A stretch of DNA of 64,000 bases from Lineus longissimus (GCF_910592395.1 NC_088322.1:11093431-11157430); one strand, 5' to 3'. Shown: positions 26,509 through 40,300, counted from the stretch's first letter. The notes: generated by a model not told the origin, from the letters alone. Made by a program: numbers and translations.

Positions 26509-26687
26509 ATAAGCGTACTCCCCGTTTGTTCATTGACTGATGGTTTCCCTTGAAAGGAGAGTCGTTTGGGATGTCAATCACGTGATAATGACACAGCGGG
26601 ATTGGCTCGCGTCACACAGGGGCGGAACCATCAAAGCTTTACGTCGTACAATCACACGGACGTGAAGGCGGTGCCAGATTGCTTTTA

Positions 26688-26693
26688 ATGTAA
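26688..26693 (+). other. Minimal start-stop upstream ORF (ATG TAA)
   Basis: An ATG is followed at once by TAA, 88 nt before the Sp6-9 start codon. If it lies in the mature leader it would be a start-stop element of the kind known to stall or divert scanning ribosomes. Its inclusion in the mRNA is not shown by the sequence. Confidence 0.35.
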
Positions 26694-26704
26694 GAAAGAA
26701 TTGA

Positions 26705-26737
26705 ATGGCCATCAGTACAGCATTCTACGGTGACTAA
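26705..26737 (+). other. Short upstream ORF, 10 codons
   Basis: The ORF encodes MAISTAFYGD and stops at TAA 26735-26737, leaving 44 nt before the Sp6-9 ATG. Its start has G at +4 but T at -3, so its context is weaker than the main start. Leaky scanning or reinitiation could therefore still reach the main ORF. It matters only if it is part of the mature leader. Confidence 0.35.
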
Positions 26738-26781
26738 CACTAATATCAGGCAAAATTCTGGATTCGAATATTCATTCTGGG

Positions 26782-26802
26782 ATGGCTACAACTATACTAG
26801 GG
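26782..26802 (+). CDS. Sp6-9: Sp6-9 (Sp8/Sp9-like) transcription factor, coding exon 1 (7 codons)
   Basis: This 21-nt coding exon reads MATTILG and is followed directly by a consensus splice donor, GTGAGT, at 26803. Joined in phase 0 to the exon at 48749, it gives [20 protein letters not shown]. From family knowledge, vertebrate Sp9 begins MATSILG-EEPRFGTTPLAML and long Sp8 begins MATSLLG-EEPRLGSTPLAML, so the match runs across the proposed junction. The start has G at -3 and G at +4, a strong initiation context. I looked for ATGGC-type starts followed by a donor at several places across 26-48 kb by eye. The alternatives I examined gave the wrong phase, no donor, or no resemblance. The exon is too short for ordinary ORF or gene finders. 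The residual doubt is only that no transcript is available. Confidence 0.9.
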
Positions 26803-29800
26803 GTGAGTAGACTTTCACTATCGTTGACCCCCTTCGTCTCAAACTTCGGAGACAGGATTACAGCACCGTGTCAACAACACTAAATCCTCTTAATCTCTTA
26901 AAACAACATCGTGATCTACAGTGAGTACCTTAACTGAAAAGTTGCTTATCTTCCCGCGTATTGTCAACATTAGACATAGCCTTCGTAGATTTCTTGGTCT
27001 CACACCAATACTGTCATCAGAACGATATCAACATTATCTCACCAAAGTTTCCCCTCACTTTTGGAAGTCATATCCTAAATGTCATAACGTAGCGTATATT
27101 GCCCGAGTGGCACTCAACCATGATATGGCGACAGTGTACCTGCATGGCGCGACAACTTTCACGACCTGGGTCGACTTTTGCGTGTTGAGCTCACACCTCG
27201 CACTAGATCACTTGGCCTGATAACGCGCCCCGGCAGCGTTCACCATTTATGGCTATACGATAGTAATGAAACGTAGTCACTAATATTATGATCAAAATAT
27301 CAGGTGTAATACCCATGTTGTTTGTTTCCCCGGTCGTAAACTGGCAATTTGTTGCATCGCTTTCTCTCTCATCTGAATCTCAAACCGCTATTCTGGAACA
27401 AGGGTCCCACAGACAATGGCAAACTTTAGCCAGAAGCTAAGTTAGTATTATATCGATTTTATAGTGTCATCTTTAATTTTGGACTGTCATCACTTTGATG
27501 AGAAAGCGCCTGAGAAAATGCGAAGATTCAAAGCTGTTTTGCGCTGAACGTACTTGATGGGGCGGACATTGACGCAGGTGTTGGCTTCATCTACATGTAG
27601 TGTCAAATTCTAAAAGATTACGGAACCTGAAAAAAAGGATGTGATTTTCAATATTTTTTTGGACGGATTCAAATCACAATACAATTCGATAGCATATACA
27701 AAAATACCAGGTTTTAATCCTCCTATTGAGCATACGTATCGTACCATCGTTACCAAATTGGTGATCATTATACTACATGTATGTACATGTATTTAATTAA
27801 TAAGCCTAATATGTAATGTAATTTTTATAGAGACTGGTGGTAAGCTGACCAAGCTGACATCCATATTGTCATGTTTACTTCCATATCGTAATCAACTTAC
27901 ACAAGGAAGAGGAAAGGATATGTTCATGATGATTATTTGAATCGTTCGCAACACATAAATTTCAGATAAAGCACGTCTTCACGTGTATTTCCTTCAAGGT
28001 GCCAGTAAAAATTAAAGAGTGGTTTATTGTAAAACTCACTGAATGCTTCAACAGAGATGAATCTACATGTATCTGTTTAAATATTAGGCTGCCTTAAGAA
28101 CTAGATTATGATTATCATGATATTACTTTTTTCAATTTGTGTTTTGTGCTTACCATTTGAGAAATACTGGTGAGTAACACTCATATCGAACATCCTTAAA
28201 TTTCAAACCCAATGTGATCATTAATGAACATGTACATAATGATGATGTTATTTTATCATTATACTATTTTGAAAACTTGGTACGCCATTACTTGCATATA
28301 CATGTGCTTTCGGGAGTTCTCACTGACCCAGTTTCAAAATGGTGGAACCAGAAGGATTCCACATTGTACACAATCTTGGGAGACCTTCCTGGCCATCTAG
28401 TTTGCTAAAGCTTTTATCAAATCCATTGCCATTTCAGCCTTAAATCACTGGGCAATACTTATTTAAATCTCATTCCATGGGAATTTGGTATCATCAGACG
28501 ATGCCCTGGTTAATCTCCCCTCCGCCGAATGTCATGTTATATACATGAATTATATTCAATAGCTGTATCTGGTTAACTTTTTAATACCGAATGCAAATTA
28601 TGACCCCCAACATGGTCGAAAAAAGCCGGGATTTATCAATGCTAACCTTGTATGTCTGCCGAGAGAATATTCAACGTTGGTATTCATTATCTACATTGAT
28701 ATTATTAATATACTATTTTCAAAATTTGAATGAGTCTCTATGATTATGAATAAAATTCTAATATCAATGGCCCACTCTGCATTTCAGAATAGCAGATTCT
28801 AGACGGATTGCTTAATCATGGAATAATTTGGACCTAGTCAAATCAATGATGTCCCCATGTGAGATCATTTAGAAATGTAATCCTTCCCTATATCAGACAA
28901 ATGTTTTCCAAAATAAAAACTTATATCAAGGGTATAATGATTTTGTTGTACATCTAGCAGTGTCATTTTGTACAAACATTTGCCCGACAAACAAACATTG
29001 GCGAAACAAAAAGAAAACGTATCAAGGATATGATAATTTTGGTGTAACAGTCCCAATGTAATGCATGTAGCAGTGTATGAATTATTTCAAACATTGTCAA
29101 AAGCTTAATGAAAATAATGTCTCCAAAAACACGATATTTTGCTCGTAAATCTCGAGGACCTATCAAAACACTTATGAATCATACACGAACACTCATCGTG
29201 CCTTATGAAATTGATTATCTCAATGCGTTTATTGTGATTAACCGGATTAACCGCACACTGGTGGACGTATGAATCAACACATATCTTATTCATTTCCTTT
29301 GATTTTTACCACTCTTGGCAATTACCGCTAAACTCCTATGTATAGTGGTCAGTGCAAACATCAATTCGACGTTGATGTGGTGTCTATCTTTGGACGGAGC
29401 TGGGGGGGGGGGATGGGGATACAGAGTTGGCACTGACGGCTGCACATATACCTACATGTACGTGTATGTCGCTACATCAAATAGATTCAGTTAATTGTCT
29501 TATAAGATATCTGTTTAGCTGTTTACATGAAGCTATTGTTCAATGGTTCTTCTCTACTTTCGGTAGTCAGTGACTGTTTTCACCCTCGTGCCTATTTATT
29601 TTGGAGATCTGCACCATTTCTGAAAAAAACTTTCAAAAAACTTTCCAGTTTTTCCAGTAAGAAAAAAATATTATCTCGATATTTATTTTCATGATTGTCG
29701 ATTACGTCTTCCAACAGTAAAATTTACCGTTGGGCTCTGCCAAAACACCACTAGAACTCAGTACGAAAGCTACCCCAGTGTCGAAAGTGCGTTATAACAA

Positions 29801-32800
29801 CATGTTGTTGAGATTGCATTTCGAAGCCTGGTCTCTCAGCAGCGGGTAAAACCAACAAAACTCGACAAGTTATAAAAATCCTGCAAGACCACGGAAGTAG
29901 CATTGTGATTATGGATGGGTTTATGGCTCTCCTGCGACAAGGAGACTGTAACCCTTTCATTGGAACACTTCAAACAATTCTCATGCATAATTCACGAGAT
30001 TATATCCCTCTGATTCATTGAGCGGAGCGACTACGACAGTTGTCTAGAAATTCCAAAGGATTGTCTACAAGATTTTTGTGACTTTTCGCGATTGTCTTCG
30101 TGTCTTTTGGGAGATTAAAACCTCAACTACACAAGTGTGAGAAATTAAAATTTCATGTTAATGTTGTGAGAACTTTGTGCCCTTGACCGTCATGTTGAGA
30201 CGTGTCCTTCGAAATGGCAGTCATCGCCGGGAAGGACTCGGTGTATGAAAGATAAGGGTCGTCACTGCGGCCCTTGAAGCCCCTAGTCGACTTTGTCAGT
30301 GTTTAGTGCCATTCATTCACAAACTGGAGGCCAATTTACCTTGTGTATGACTTTGTGCGAAGGTTTTACTATGAATGGCCCTGGCACCTTGACTGTGTAC
30401 CGACCTGTATGGCATACACAGTGTAGCGAGGGCCAGTACAAGCTCCACGACCTTCAAAAGGAACCACTACCTTGAAAAGGTCGTTCTAGAAGTGATAAGG
30501 TTCCCACGAAAGCATCGTCAAGGAACAATGGCTTTGCCCCTTTGTATATCCTCTGAAGGCAGGAGAGAATGCGTTACTGCGGTTCGCAGGATGCGTTTGA
30601 AAGGATAGGATATTTGGGAAATATTCTCACAACTTTGTAATATCTTATCTGTTGATTTCTTCCAATTGCTTTTGGCTGGGTTGACAAAAGTCAAAAGATT
30701 CAAGTTGATCACTTGACATCTTCATGCCATGTCCGGGATGGAAATTTATGTTACTAGTGGCGTGGAAAAATGGTTTTCCTTGTATGCATTTAGTTGCCAC
30801 TTGTGCATTCAGTTTACTGAGATCATCAAATGTTATTTCGTACAGCATAAAGACGCGGTACATCGTTGCATGCATTTGAAAAGTAACATAGACTGGGACA
30901 ATACGCTTGGAGAGAAAAAAGATATCTGTGATATAAATACATAGATAAATATATAGACCCGGAAACGATTTGACATCATCAATTGTTCATGATTTGTAAT
31001 GTATCATTGCCTGTTTGAAATCTGCCTTTGTCAGCAATATATTTCTGGTGGCACTGATCAAGTTTTGAAGCATCAACTTGCTTGTGATTCAAGAATGGTA
31101 CACAATCCGTATTTACTCAGTGGTGATGGAAAATGTATGGCTTGAAAAACATTGGAAGTACTATTGTGCTGATATATTTAGATTTTATCTATCGAGTTTC
31201 GGTGCAACAAAATCCTTCCTTTTAATCATACCAAATCAAAACAAACACTGACGCGATGCCATCGATTGAATTCACGTGTATTATAGTAATTTAACGTACA
31301 TTTAATAAGTGAGTTAGAGCATGATGCAATTTCTTTCCACTTAACAACAATATAATTTATCAGAAGCATCATAAAACAACCGATGCGACCATTATTGATA
31401 GACATAAAAAAAGTTTAATCCCGACACAAAACTACCGGGGCTAATGAATTTGCAATTCGAACCCGCGCGCAGTTTGACCGCCGCCGGGTATTTGGCCACA
31501 CCTCCACAACGCTCCGAGGCTAAAAATAGCACTCATATATAGAGCCTGAACGTTGGCGTAACGTCAGTTGGATAGATGCTGTGATGGAATGCGCTGCAGC
31601 GCTAACTTTACCGGTCTTAACACCTTGATGGTAACAGTGATGTTGATGCTGTAGTTTTACAGCTCTAGTTGCTGATGATATCAGCGGCATGTCTAATTTA
31701 TATTTGAAGGCACGTAACATGTTTAATATCAAATAAATCACTTACAAACAACCTGTTTTGTTGCCATGCAGCTATCATTATTTGAGGGCCCTAATTTAAT
31801 TGTTTAGACATAGTTCAGTTACTTATTCTATTTAGATTGAGGGTTGATTAGCTAACCTTGCTGTTAACCGCGGTGTAACGTTTTTGAGTGTTTCTCAACC
31901 AAATATTATGATGTTGTAAAAAAAAAAAAATTTTTATAGAAAAGGAAATGTGTCTGATTGTGTCGACTGCTTGCGAATAACATTGATAGGAATGGCGACT
32001 ACTTCCCCAAAGTATTTGTTATCAGGACGTAGGTTTTAATCAAGAGCTAAAATATTCGACAATTACAGCTAGCTTTTTTCATTTTCAAAAACTGTCATTT
32101 CGAACATGAGACTTTGATCGTTTGCTATTGTCCCAAACGCCCCAGGGCGAGTACTCTGTACGCACTACCCGTGTCGGTGATGCCAAGCGCCATTTCCCCG
32201 AAGCTACACTGCCCCAAAAACTTCACCGATCTTTTAATATCCTCGGCCATCCGTCATCAATGTAGGTCGCGGTTTTATGGCTGATTCCCCAAATTAAAAC
32301 ACTTTATGCCATTTTGTGAATCTGTGCAGAAATAATATTGAAGGAACATCATTTCTGAATACCTGGTTTGATGGCTGACATTGCGGATCAAAATGTATGT
32401 TGACATTTCAATACTGAGGAGTAAAAAGTTTGTTTTTGCGACATGTTCGGATGCTTTATGTCGTAAGCTTTTGCGCTGGTCTGGGCGGAAACGATATATT
32501 AACATTTTATAATAGAAAAGTGCAGTTTTAAAACCATAAAGGATAGTTCTATTGATTTACAGGAATGTACCGAGTACACTATTTTTGGCGGATTGAAATT
32601 CCTCCGCCTGAAGTCATTTCAACAACAAGTGACTGTCTACGCTTGTCTCTATATTGTTGTTTAACAGTAACTCACGTTCCACCTTACAAACAGCAGTATC
32701 CAGTGTTCTATGTCTATAATGAGTGTAATGATGGACATTGCTTACTTGCAGTTCTGCGCGGCTTGCTGACATGGACGCTGATGCGACAATTATGTACAAT

Positions 32801-33966
32801 ATTTCGGAACTGCAACTCGTCGCCACAAATTCAAAATTCGCTGTATCGAAGACAGTCCCAATGTGTGGCAAAATCATCTTCGCTTTTTGGGTGACCCTTC
32901 TTAGAGTATCAGGCGTTCATCAACTAAAAAAACCATAATCATGTCGTTGCTTTCTAGGATAAAGATCATTTTGCAATACGCAATTTGTATTTCGTGAAAT
33001 TTCAGTGCGAACGTTATCGTTGTACTGATTTCAGTGAGTGTAGATTGCGTTTAGACCTTGTGGAACAAGATTGACAGCAATGCACGAAATGTCGCCCGTA
33101 GCGAGATTTCACGAGATACGAGCTTGCCTAAAGCAATATGAGCGATCATTTGAGTTTCGATGGTTTAGAATTTCTGAAGGACATCATATTGCGCAATTAA
33201 GTGACAGAGAAAATTGTCCTCAATTTGACTTGGAAGGTTCGAGATCGTGCAGTCACACAAAGAAAGTCGATTGACGAGAATTATATTTTTATGTGACTGG
33301 TATTTAGTATCGATTATATCACTTTTTGAAATGAGATACACACGTCATTCACACCACAACATCAAACACTTTCAATATATAAGGAATTTACTTGCTATAT
33401 CTTTATCAGGCTGCAGCATCATATATTAAACAGACTTTGGGTATGGCCGTTTGAGAAGACAAGAGCTCCATCATGGAAATACGAGTGAGTTTAATGCAAC
33501 AACTGGCTAATTTAGACTTACTGCCATCAGTGCGGAGCAACCATGATATAGGCTATAGACTCTTCAAGGGCAAAGTCGATTACACAATCAATGAACTGTG
33601 TATATTGAACAAGATATCATGAATCTTCCCATCGATTAGCGAGTATATTACCCGTATCGGAGTGTTGGGTGACACTGAGTTCATTATGATATCGCTCAGG
33701 GGTACACCACGCCCCAGATTAACTGATGATCAGACCGGTTACGAGAGAAGGGTATTGCTCTGGGAAAATGGCGGCGGGGGTTTCAATTCGTTTGGTCAAC
33801 AGTGCTGACGCCTACTAAATAACACATTAAACAGCTTCCTAAGTGTGATTGTTTAATTGTGCAGCATCTGAAAAGTTACCGTTTTCCTTTAAACGTTATC
33901 GGATGCAAAAGTACGATAATTGTCACTCGAGCGAAATCGAAAAAAGCGTGAGAGTGACAAAACAGA

Positions 33967-34040
33967 TGGCCAGTACGGGGATCGAACCCGCGACATTCGC
34001 GTTATTAGCACGACGCTCTAACCAACTGAGCTAACCGGCC
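33967..34040 (-). tRNA. tRNA-Ile (anticodon AAT), intronic copy 1
   Basis: This is an intact 74-nt tRNA-Ile identical to the 10.6-kb gene, on the strand opposite to Sp6-9 and inside its intron. A terminator is present (AAAA at plus-strand 33959-33962). It is the left unit of a 278-bp tandem duplication. Confidence 0.96.
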
Positions 34041-34244
34041 AGTTGTATCTAAGTTGAAGCAAATAGCCGTTTCTTGTTTACAACCAATGATTAAGACCTA
34101 CATGGACTGTACTGTTGCAGCTGTAACTATAAAGCATGGATAGCGGTGACAGCCGCTGTTGTCCATTTTTCGGACATCAGACCGGAAAGTGTCTGACCAC
34201 GTCGTCCCATTCATAACTTCTAAAAGTAAAACTAGCAAAATAGA

Positions 34245-34318
34245 TGGCCAGTACGGGGATCGAACCCGCGACATTCGCGTTATTAGCACGACGCTCTAAC
34301 CAACTGAGCTAACCGGCC
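34245..34318 (-). tRNA. tRNA-Ile (anticodon AAT), intronic copy 2
   Basis: This is an intact 74-nt tRNA-Ile identical in body to its neighbour exactly 278 bp away, again antisense to Sp6-9. The terminator is TTTT just downstream (AAAA at plus-strand 34237-34240). The spacer between the two genes has diverged more than the tRNA bodies, which suggests selection on the tRNAs or gene conversion. Confidence 0.96.
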
Positions 34319-37300
34319 AGTTATGTCTGGGTTAAAGCAAATAGCCGTTTCGTGTTTACAACAAGTGATTCAGACCGACATGGACTGTACTGTTGCAGCT
34401 GTAACTATAAAGCATGGGAAGTGGTGACAGCCGCTGTTGTCCAATTTTCGTACATCAGACCGGAACGCGTCTGACCACGTCCTCCTCTTCATAACTTCTA
34501 AAGGTAAAACTGAGATATGGTCAACCGAAGCTTCTCAGCATGGCTTTTACTAACCTTTGGAATGGACTTTTACAGAATTTACATCAGAACAACTATCGTG
34601 CATTTTGAGCAGAACGACCTTGGCAGGCGCATAATGATGAATGCATACTCCTTCGCAAGATCATCAACGTGAGATGACTGATCAAATTAAAGAACTAGAC
34701 TTGTGTAGGCGATCGACGCGCGATTTAAATCGGGACGCCGTCATGCCTTCCGTCGGAGAAGGAATACGCCCTTAAAATTATCAAATTGCATTTACCAATT
34801 TGATAGTATCCCTCATTGCTCCCGCTTGTTCCGAAGTCTAGGAAATATTGAGCACATGAAAGACTGCAATTATTCGATGACGAACCGCTGAGTATTCCGA
34901 TGCTGATGCATACACTATCAATAAAATAAAGAAACGAGGGCATCAAGGATGATTATTCCCTCAGGGCTCATAAAGGGATACATGCAGATGCAGACTTGTA
35001 TTGAACAATAGAATTGCGCGATTGCAGTCACTGCAGAACGAGTAAAACTATTTCCATTCCCCTATACCTTAATGTTATGCGCTTTTTCTCAACATGAAGT
35101 GTTGTTTTCTTTGTCATTTTCGATCAGAGATGGATTTCTCCGATCGTCGTTTTAATCATCTGTAGATGCTCCCGACTGACGTAATTCATTTGCTGAACCA
35201 ATGAAATGAAATCACTGGATTACATCTAATGGAGTAGGGCAATCCGATAATGGCCTCGTTTTGTACACAATATGCTGCATCCTGATTTATTTCCAAAGCA
35301 TCTCAGAAAAGTAGCGAAAAACTGCTTTTAAGAATGAGAAAATCGGATTGTGGATTCCATGTGCTTTGCGCAATTGCTCATTATGTCATTTTCATGCCGC
35401 GAGTGTTTGCCTCGTTACTTCACATTAATTGTTGTGCATTTTTTTGCGGATGGTTATTTTCGCATTACGGTTAAACGCTGGTTCAATTAGGGTCCATTTG
35501 CAAAATGAGCGACACACTATTTACGGGATGTTGCAGAAAATATGCGTTTAGCTTTACGCTGGGTAAAATCAATCATTTTAACGTTAGAATGATTGCTGCT
35601 CTGTTAAAAACAGTTCAGTCATGTTAGTTTTCAACACCAATAAATGACATTTTTGAATAAAAAAATATGAACTCATTACATACCTCATGGCCATACACTA
35701 GTCGTCAGAACCAAGTGCAAATTCGCTTTGATAGAGATTAGTTACACAACACTAAATACAAGCATTCGCTCAAAAAGAACCTGAACCCGCTATCAATCTG
35801 GGTCATTTTGTAAGAAACATACATTATTGCGAGGATTCTACAAGTTTTTACTGAAACCAGCTATTTACCAATTGCGGATGAATTAGTTTGAAATTTATTC
35901 AATTAAACATTCAGTTTGCATCATGTCAACAGAATTCGGCTATTCAGTAAAGTACCCTCTTCTGATTAACCCAAGTTTGAACCGTGCCGTCTCTTTTACC
36001 GCCATTTCTGAATACCTACATTTAAAGTAATTGTCACCCATTTACTAAAGTAGTTGTCCCACAGCGCAATCACCAGAATTTGCTTCTGGCCAAGTAAAAC
36101 ACAGTTGTGACGTCATCTTACACGAGTAAGATCTCGAACGACTTATCAACAATCTATCCGTATTTACATAAGACAGTGTCGTCTTTTAGAGAGACACAAA
36201 GAAGACCCAATTTGTCAGACCCCGCAGTTATCCAGCGCGAGGCTTTAAAACGTCACGTGCTCAAGGAACCGGAAATGGAACATCTAAATCCGCAGTGACA
36301 TTCTCTTTGTTTTTGATTGGATGAAATTCACACTTAATTTAACAAAACGAATAGACCTGCGTTCATAGATTTTTACGCCGTCTTCACATAACTTTGCATT
36401 GTCTTGCCATTCTTTTTGACAACTTAAAAGCGGGACAAAAATAAACTTTCTGGGTAATCTTTAAACGAAGCCGACATGCAAATTACACCATTATCGAGAA
36501 ATCGTATTACCATTTAAACTCAACAGATCCCACAGATAGAAAACGACCGACACGGAACTATTTTCTGTTTCTCCGCCCCTAAAAAAGCGTGGCGAAGTCG
36601 ACCAGACTGTAATGTCATGATTTCTAAACTTGACTCTAATAACCATAATGGCCAAGTTAAGTAGATGTTCCCTTTGTTGGGCCAAAAATTCACTGCCATT
36701 ACCCCGTGCTGATGACAGAGATAAAACGATGCGTGCTTTGGGTTTTTCTACTTCTCAGTTATTAGGGGTTCGGATGAATGGTTTGGATGCTTTCTTGAAA
36801 AGGTCGTCAGGTTTCACGGATATTTGCTGTTAACCACACCACAGTTATTGACTCTAATGATGTTTTACCACGTTAGTGAGACTTGCTGAGCAACAACAAT
36901 GTAGAAAATGCAGTAAAGTATTTAGTCAGAGTACTATTTAACTGGCCCAACGTAAGGATACTGCAAAGTAGGCCAGGGGTCGTCGTGAATTTTCAGGTAC
37001 CTTTATCATCGAACTTAGCACACCAAGCATTCACGGACTTGTCTCATGCAGCAAAGCAAATGATCACCTATAACTGTATATTGAAGTCGGTACGTAGCAG
37101 ATGACACTGCACACTGGCGGCATACACCTACCATTATGGCTTTTACTTCTCTGTAAATGGGTTCAAATAATCTCACAATGCTGTCATTATCGAGATAAAT
37201 ACCAAAATTGCTTTAGATGGGATCTTTCTGGATTGTTTGACCCTCACCTGCCGGTCCTGTGCCCTACGAAGACCGTTACCAGCGCCCTAATTAACCTGCT

Positions 37301-40300
37301 AAATATACTCCTACAATCGGTAGAAATTCCCGATCTGAACCTCGACCACGCCTACATAGTTCACGCTCAGTGAGTTGCGATCGACAACCATTAACTCCAA
37401 TATCTTTTCTGAAATATCACCAAAATAGACCAACAGCTCTTGTCATTATCAAAGAGGAGACACGGTAGAAGATGAATGCGCCGCCGGTGTGGAAGTAGAA
37501 AATGTACCCCTGGAAAGAGTCCGCGGTTGGAACGCTTTCGTGCTAAAGGCCGAGAGATCACCTTCCATGAAGAAACTCCCTTTTTTAATCTAAAAACTTT
37601 GAAAAAAAACCACTATGGTATTTCTATTCTTTTTAGTTATCGCTGTTGACTTCTTATTGAACTGCTACATGTAAGCTGACATTTACTGATTCTTCACAAA
37701 CCAACTGCACCACCCACTGCCTTTCATTCAACCAAGGTACCCGATTTACACATCACTAGCCTCAGAGAGCTGGCACCCGGTCCTGCATCACCCACGCCCT
37801 TAAGTCGCCCTCTTCTCTTGCTTGATTACGCAATTCCTCTTGATTTTCAAGTCACAATGTCCCCATTCACCATGTTCACCGCTTATTATTCCAAGTCCCC
37901 TAGGTTTTCCGCCAAGGAGGCCCCATAATCCAAGCGAACTGGCCTACCATGTGCCTAATAGATTGACGTTCGGGTACCATCAAACAGTATTGTGACAATC
38001 CAATGTTTCGCCTGAGCACTAAGTTTAATAAGTGAATTTGAAATACTAACTCAGTTTCTTCATTGGCCTTTCTAAGAGCAAAATAATGTCACGGTCCACC
38101 TCTTCATCGCTCCAATGTCGAGGCAACGAAGCATTGAATGCTGTTGCGAGCGTTGCTCAGAGTAATTTCGCTATATCGGCGTCAATTTCCTTTATCAGAC
38201 TTCTGCTGACTGTCCCATGCCAAGCAAAGAGCCATGTAACATTCTCGTCTACCATTCAAATGGCACGTTCCCCGACCTATAGAACCCCCACCTCCACGCA
38301 TCACCGCCAGCATTTTTAAGCCAGTCTCTCACCACCACACTCCATTTACCGATTCCACTACGTCTCCAGTGACGCGGATTCGCCCATTCTATTCCTTCAT
38401 TCCTTGCTGAACCAGGAAATCGAATGAGATATTTATGGGTTGAGAAAGGTGACAGAAGTCTTTCTCATGCGAAATCCCCAATTGCCGGAATCACTCATTG
38501 ATATCATGTTCCCCGGCCAAAACTGTTGCACTGGAAATATCTACTTTGCAACAGGCAGTAGGTTGGTTTTGCAAGCCTTACGAAGAGCACAACGACGAAA
38601 TAACAAAGCATGTAAATGCATTTTATCAACGGTTTTTTAACAAAAAGTACCATATTCAACCTGCAAATCACTATGAAAGATAATTTACGAGTGTCCGGTA
38701 AAGGAATTGCACAAGACTTGACAGCACACACCTATTCCATCTTCATCAATTTTATTTAGGTAATGGCTATGCTTTTAGTGCATACCTCATATTACAAAAT
38801 TTCCAAATACCTAATAGCCAAACTTATCCTAATCAATGGTTGTGTTCCCGCGTCTTGTTATGCAGAAAATGTACACGCTGATGTCTGTTTATACGTAATT
38901 TTCAATCAGACTGTTTCGTAATCATTTCTCAATACACTTTTATGTAAATTGATAGCAATTTTGCAAATTATTGCAAACAAGCTAAAACTTAACAGCAACA
39001 TTGATTCATAAATATCTCCTGTCTAAACATATTATACCCCAAAATCAATGAAATGCCTGCAACATGTTCACATAGTCCAATTATATAATCTTACTTCCTT
39101 GTAATTTTCTCTCTGGCGGTTTCAATTTCCTCAAATTTAGAACAAATTCGAAATTAACGTAAACAAACTAAAAAGTGAATATCCACGGATCAAAATTACA
39201 CAAAATTGTTCTGGAATGACTGCTTTGTAAGAAGGCGCATGTATGGTCACATAGTACTAGCATATTTCACAGAATTTTAAATCTTTCTTTAATGATAGAA
39301 ATGGATGTGTTACAATAAACCGTAATCGAAACATTCAAATTTTCGTAACAGCATACGACCGATTCGGGGTTAGAGAGTATGCGCCGTGACGCCACAGTCA
39401 CGTGCACGAATATCAACGGATGCGATCCAAAATCAGAATATTCAAAATAGTTCTGTGCCCCTTCCCCCCAAAACAGACGACTTTTAACGATCATCAAGTA
39501 TATTCAAATAATTTGCAACCGCTTCCAGACGACATATCCTGGGTTACAGATTATCTGCCAACAAGACCGTACACGATGTAACAATCATATTAACGGATGT
39601 GCACTGGCTGTAACAAATCGTGACAAGTTGACAACGAGATCAATGCTATTATATCAGGTTATTGAATCAGTTAATATTCGCCGCTCCAGTCACTGGATTA
39701 TGACATAAGTGGCTTGTAATTGACTGCGATGGCACTTGAGTTAGATCAGATGAGACAGCGCATCGGGGACCATCTCAGGGGTACATTTCATGAGGGAAGT
39801 TGGCATCTGATGAACTGAGATGGCAAATGCATTTTAAGAAATAAATGTTATTGAGCATTTGAAAACCTTAAAAGGGTTTTTTGGCCAACTTTCCTTATTT
39901 TCTTAGGATCGGCCGGTGTTTGCAATTTAACAGACGTTGCACTGAGACTGTGATTGGCGATCGGATGAATGTATTAATGGTATTTATGTCGATGAATTTC
40001 TGTTATGACATACATTTTTGGATGGTAGTTCTCGGTAATGATTTCTTCGTGATATATTTTCTGGATTGAAAGTCTTTATTTCATGAAACTAGTAGCAAAT
40101 ATTTTTTCTTGCATTTTCTTACATCCTGCCTTTTGTTTCCTATTTTTAAAATTGCATCGCCACCACCAGGCATCCTGGATTAATTAGAAAATAGTCCTAG
40201 AAAGTCTAGCTCAACACGAATCCCGGAGATTGTGTAATAAACTTTGGAAAGTATTGTCGAAATGTGTCACAACATGATTTACTGTTTGCCAAGAATGCGG

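Larger units (their letters stand above)
26520..26781 (+). promoter_or_regulatory. Candidate promoter / 5' leader of Sp6-9
   Basis: This is the sequence just upstream of the Sp6-9 start codon. Visible motifs are a CACGTGA E-box (26579-26585), an inverted CCAAT box (ATTGG, 26601-26605), a GC box GGGGCGG (26619-26625) that an Sp factor could bind, and a TCF/LEF-type ATCAAAG (26630-26636). No convincing TATA box was seen. The transcription start is not known, so part of this stretch may be leader rather than promoter. All the motifs are short and some would occur by chance. The CCAAT and GC boxes lying 14 nt apart is the best argument for a core promoter. Confidence 0.4.
33957..34513. repeat. 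278-bp tandem duplication carrying two tRNA-Ile genes
   Basis: Two head-to-tail units with a constant offset of 278 bp share the tRNA, the block GCAAATAGCCGTTTC, the block GACTGTACTGTTGCAGCTGT and the end CATAACTTCTAAA (starting at 34212 and 34490). The non-tRNA parts differ at scattered bases and small indels, while the tRNA parts are identical. The unit extends mainly on the 5' side of each tRNA. Confidence 0.9.

Noticed and set aside
31440-31500. Minus-strand GGGTTCGAATTGC, B-box-like.
   Set aside because: There is no matching A box or acceptor stem at tRNA spacing.
31991-32030. ATG reading MATTSPKYLL near a GTAGGT site, considered as a first exon.
   Set aside because: The donor would fall in phase 1, which does not join the phase-0 acceptor at 48748.
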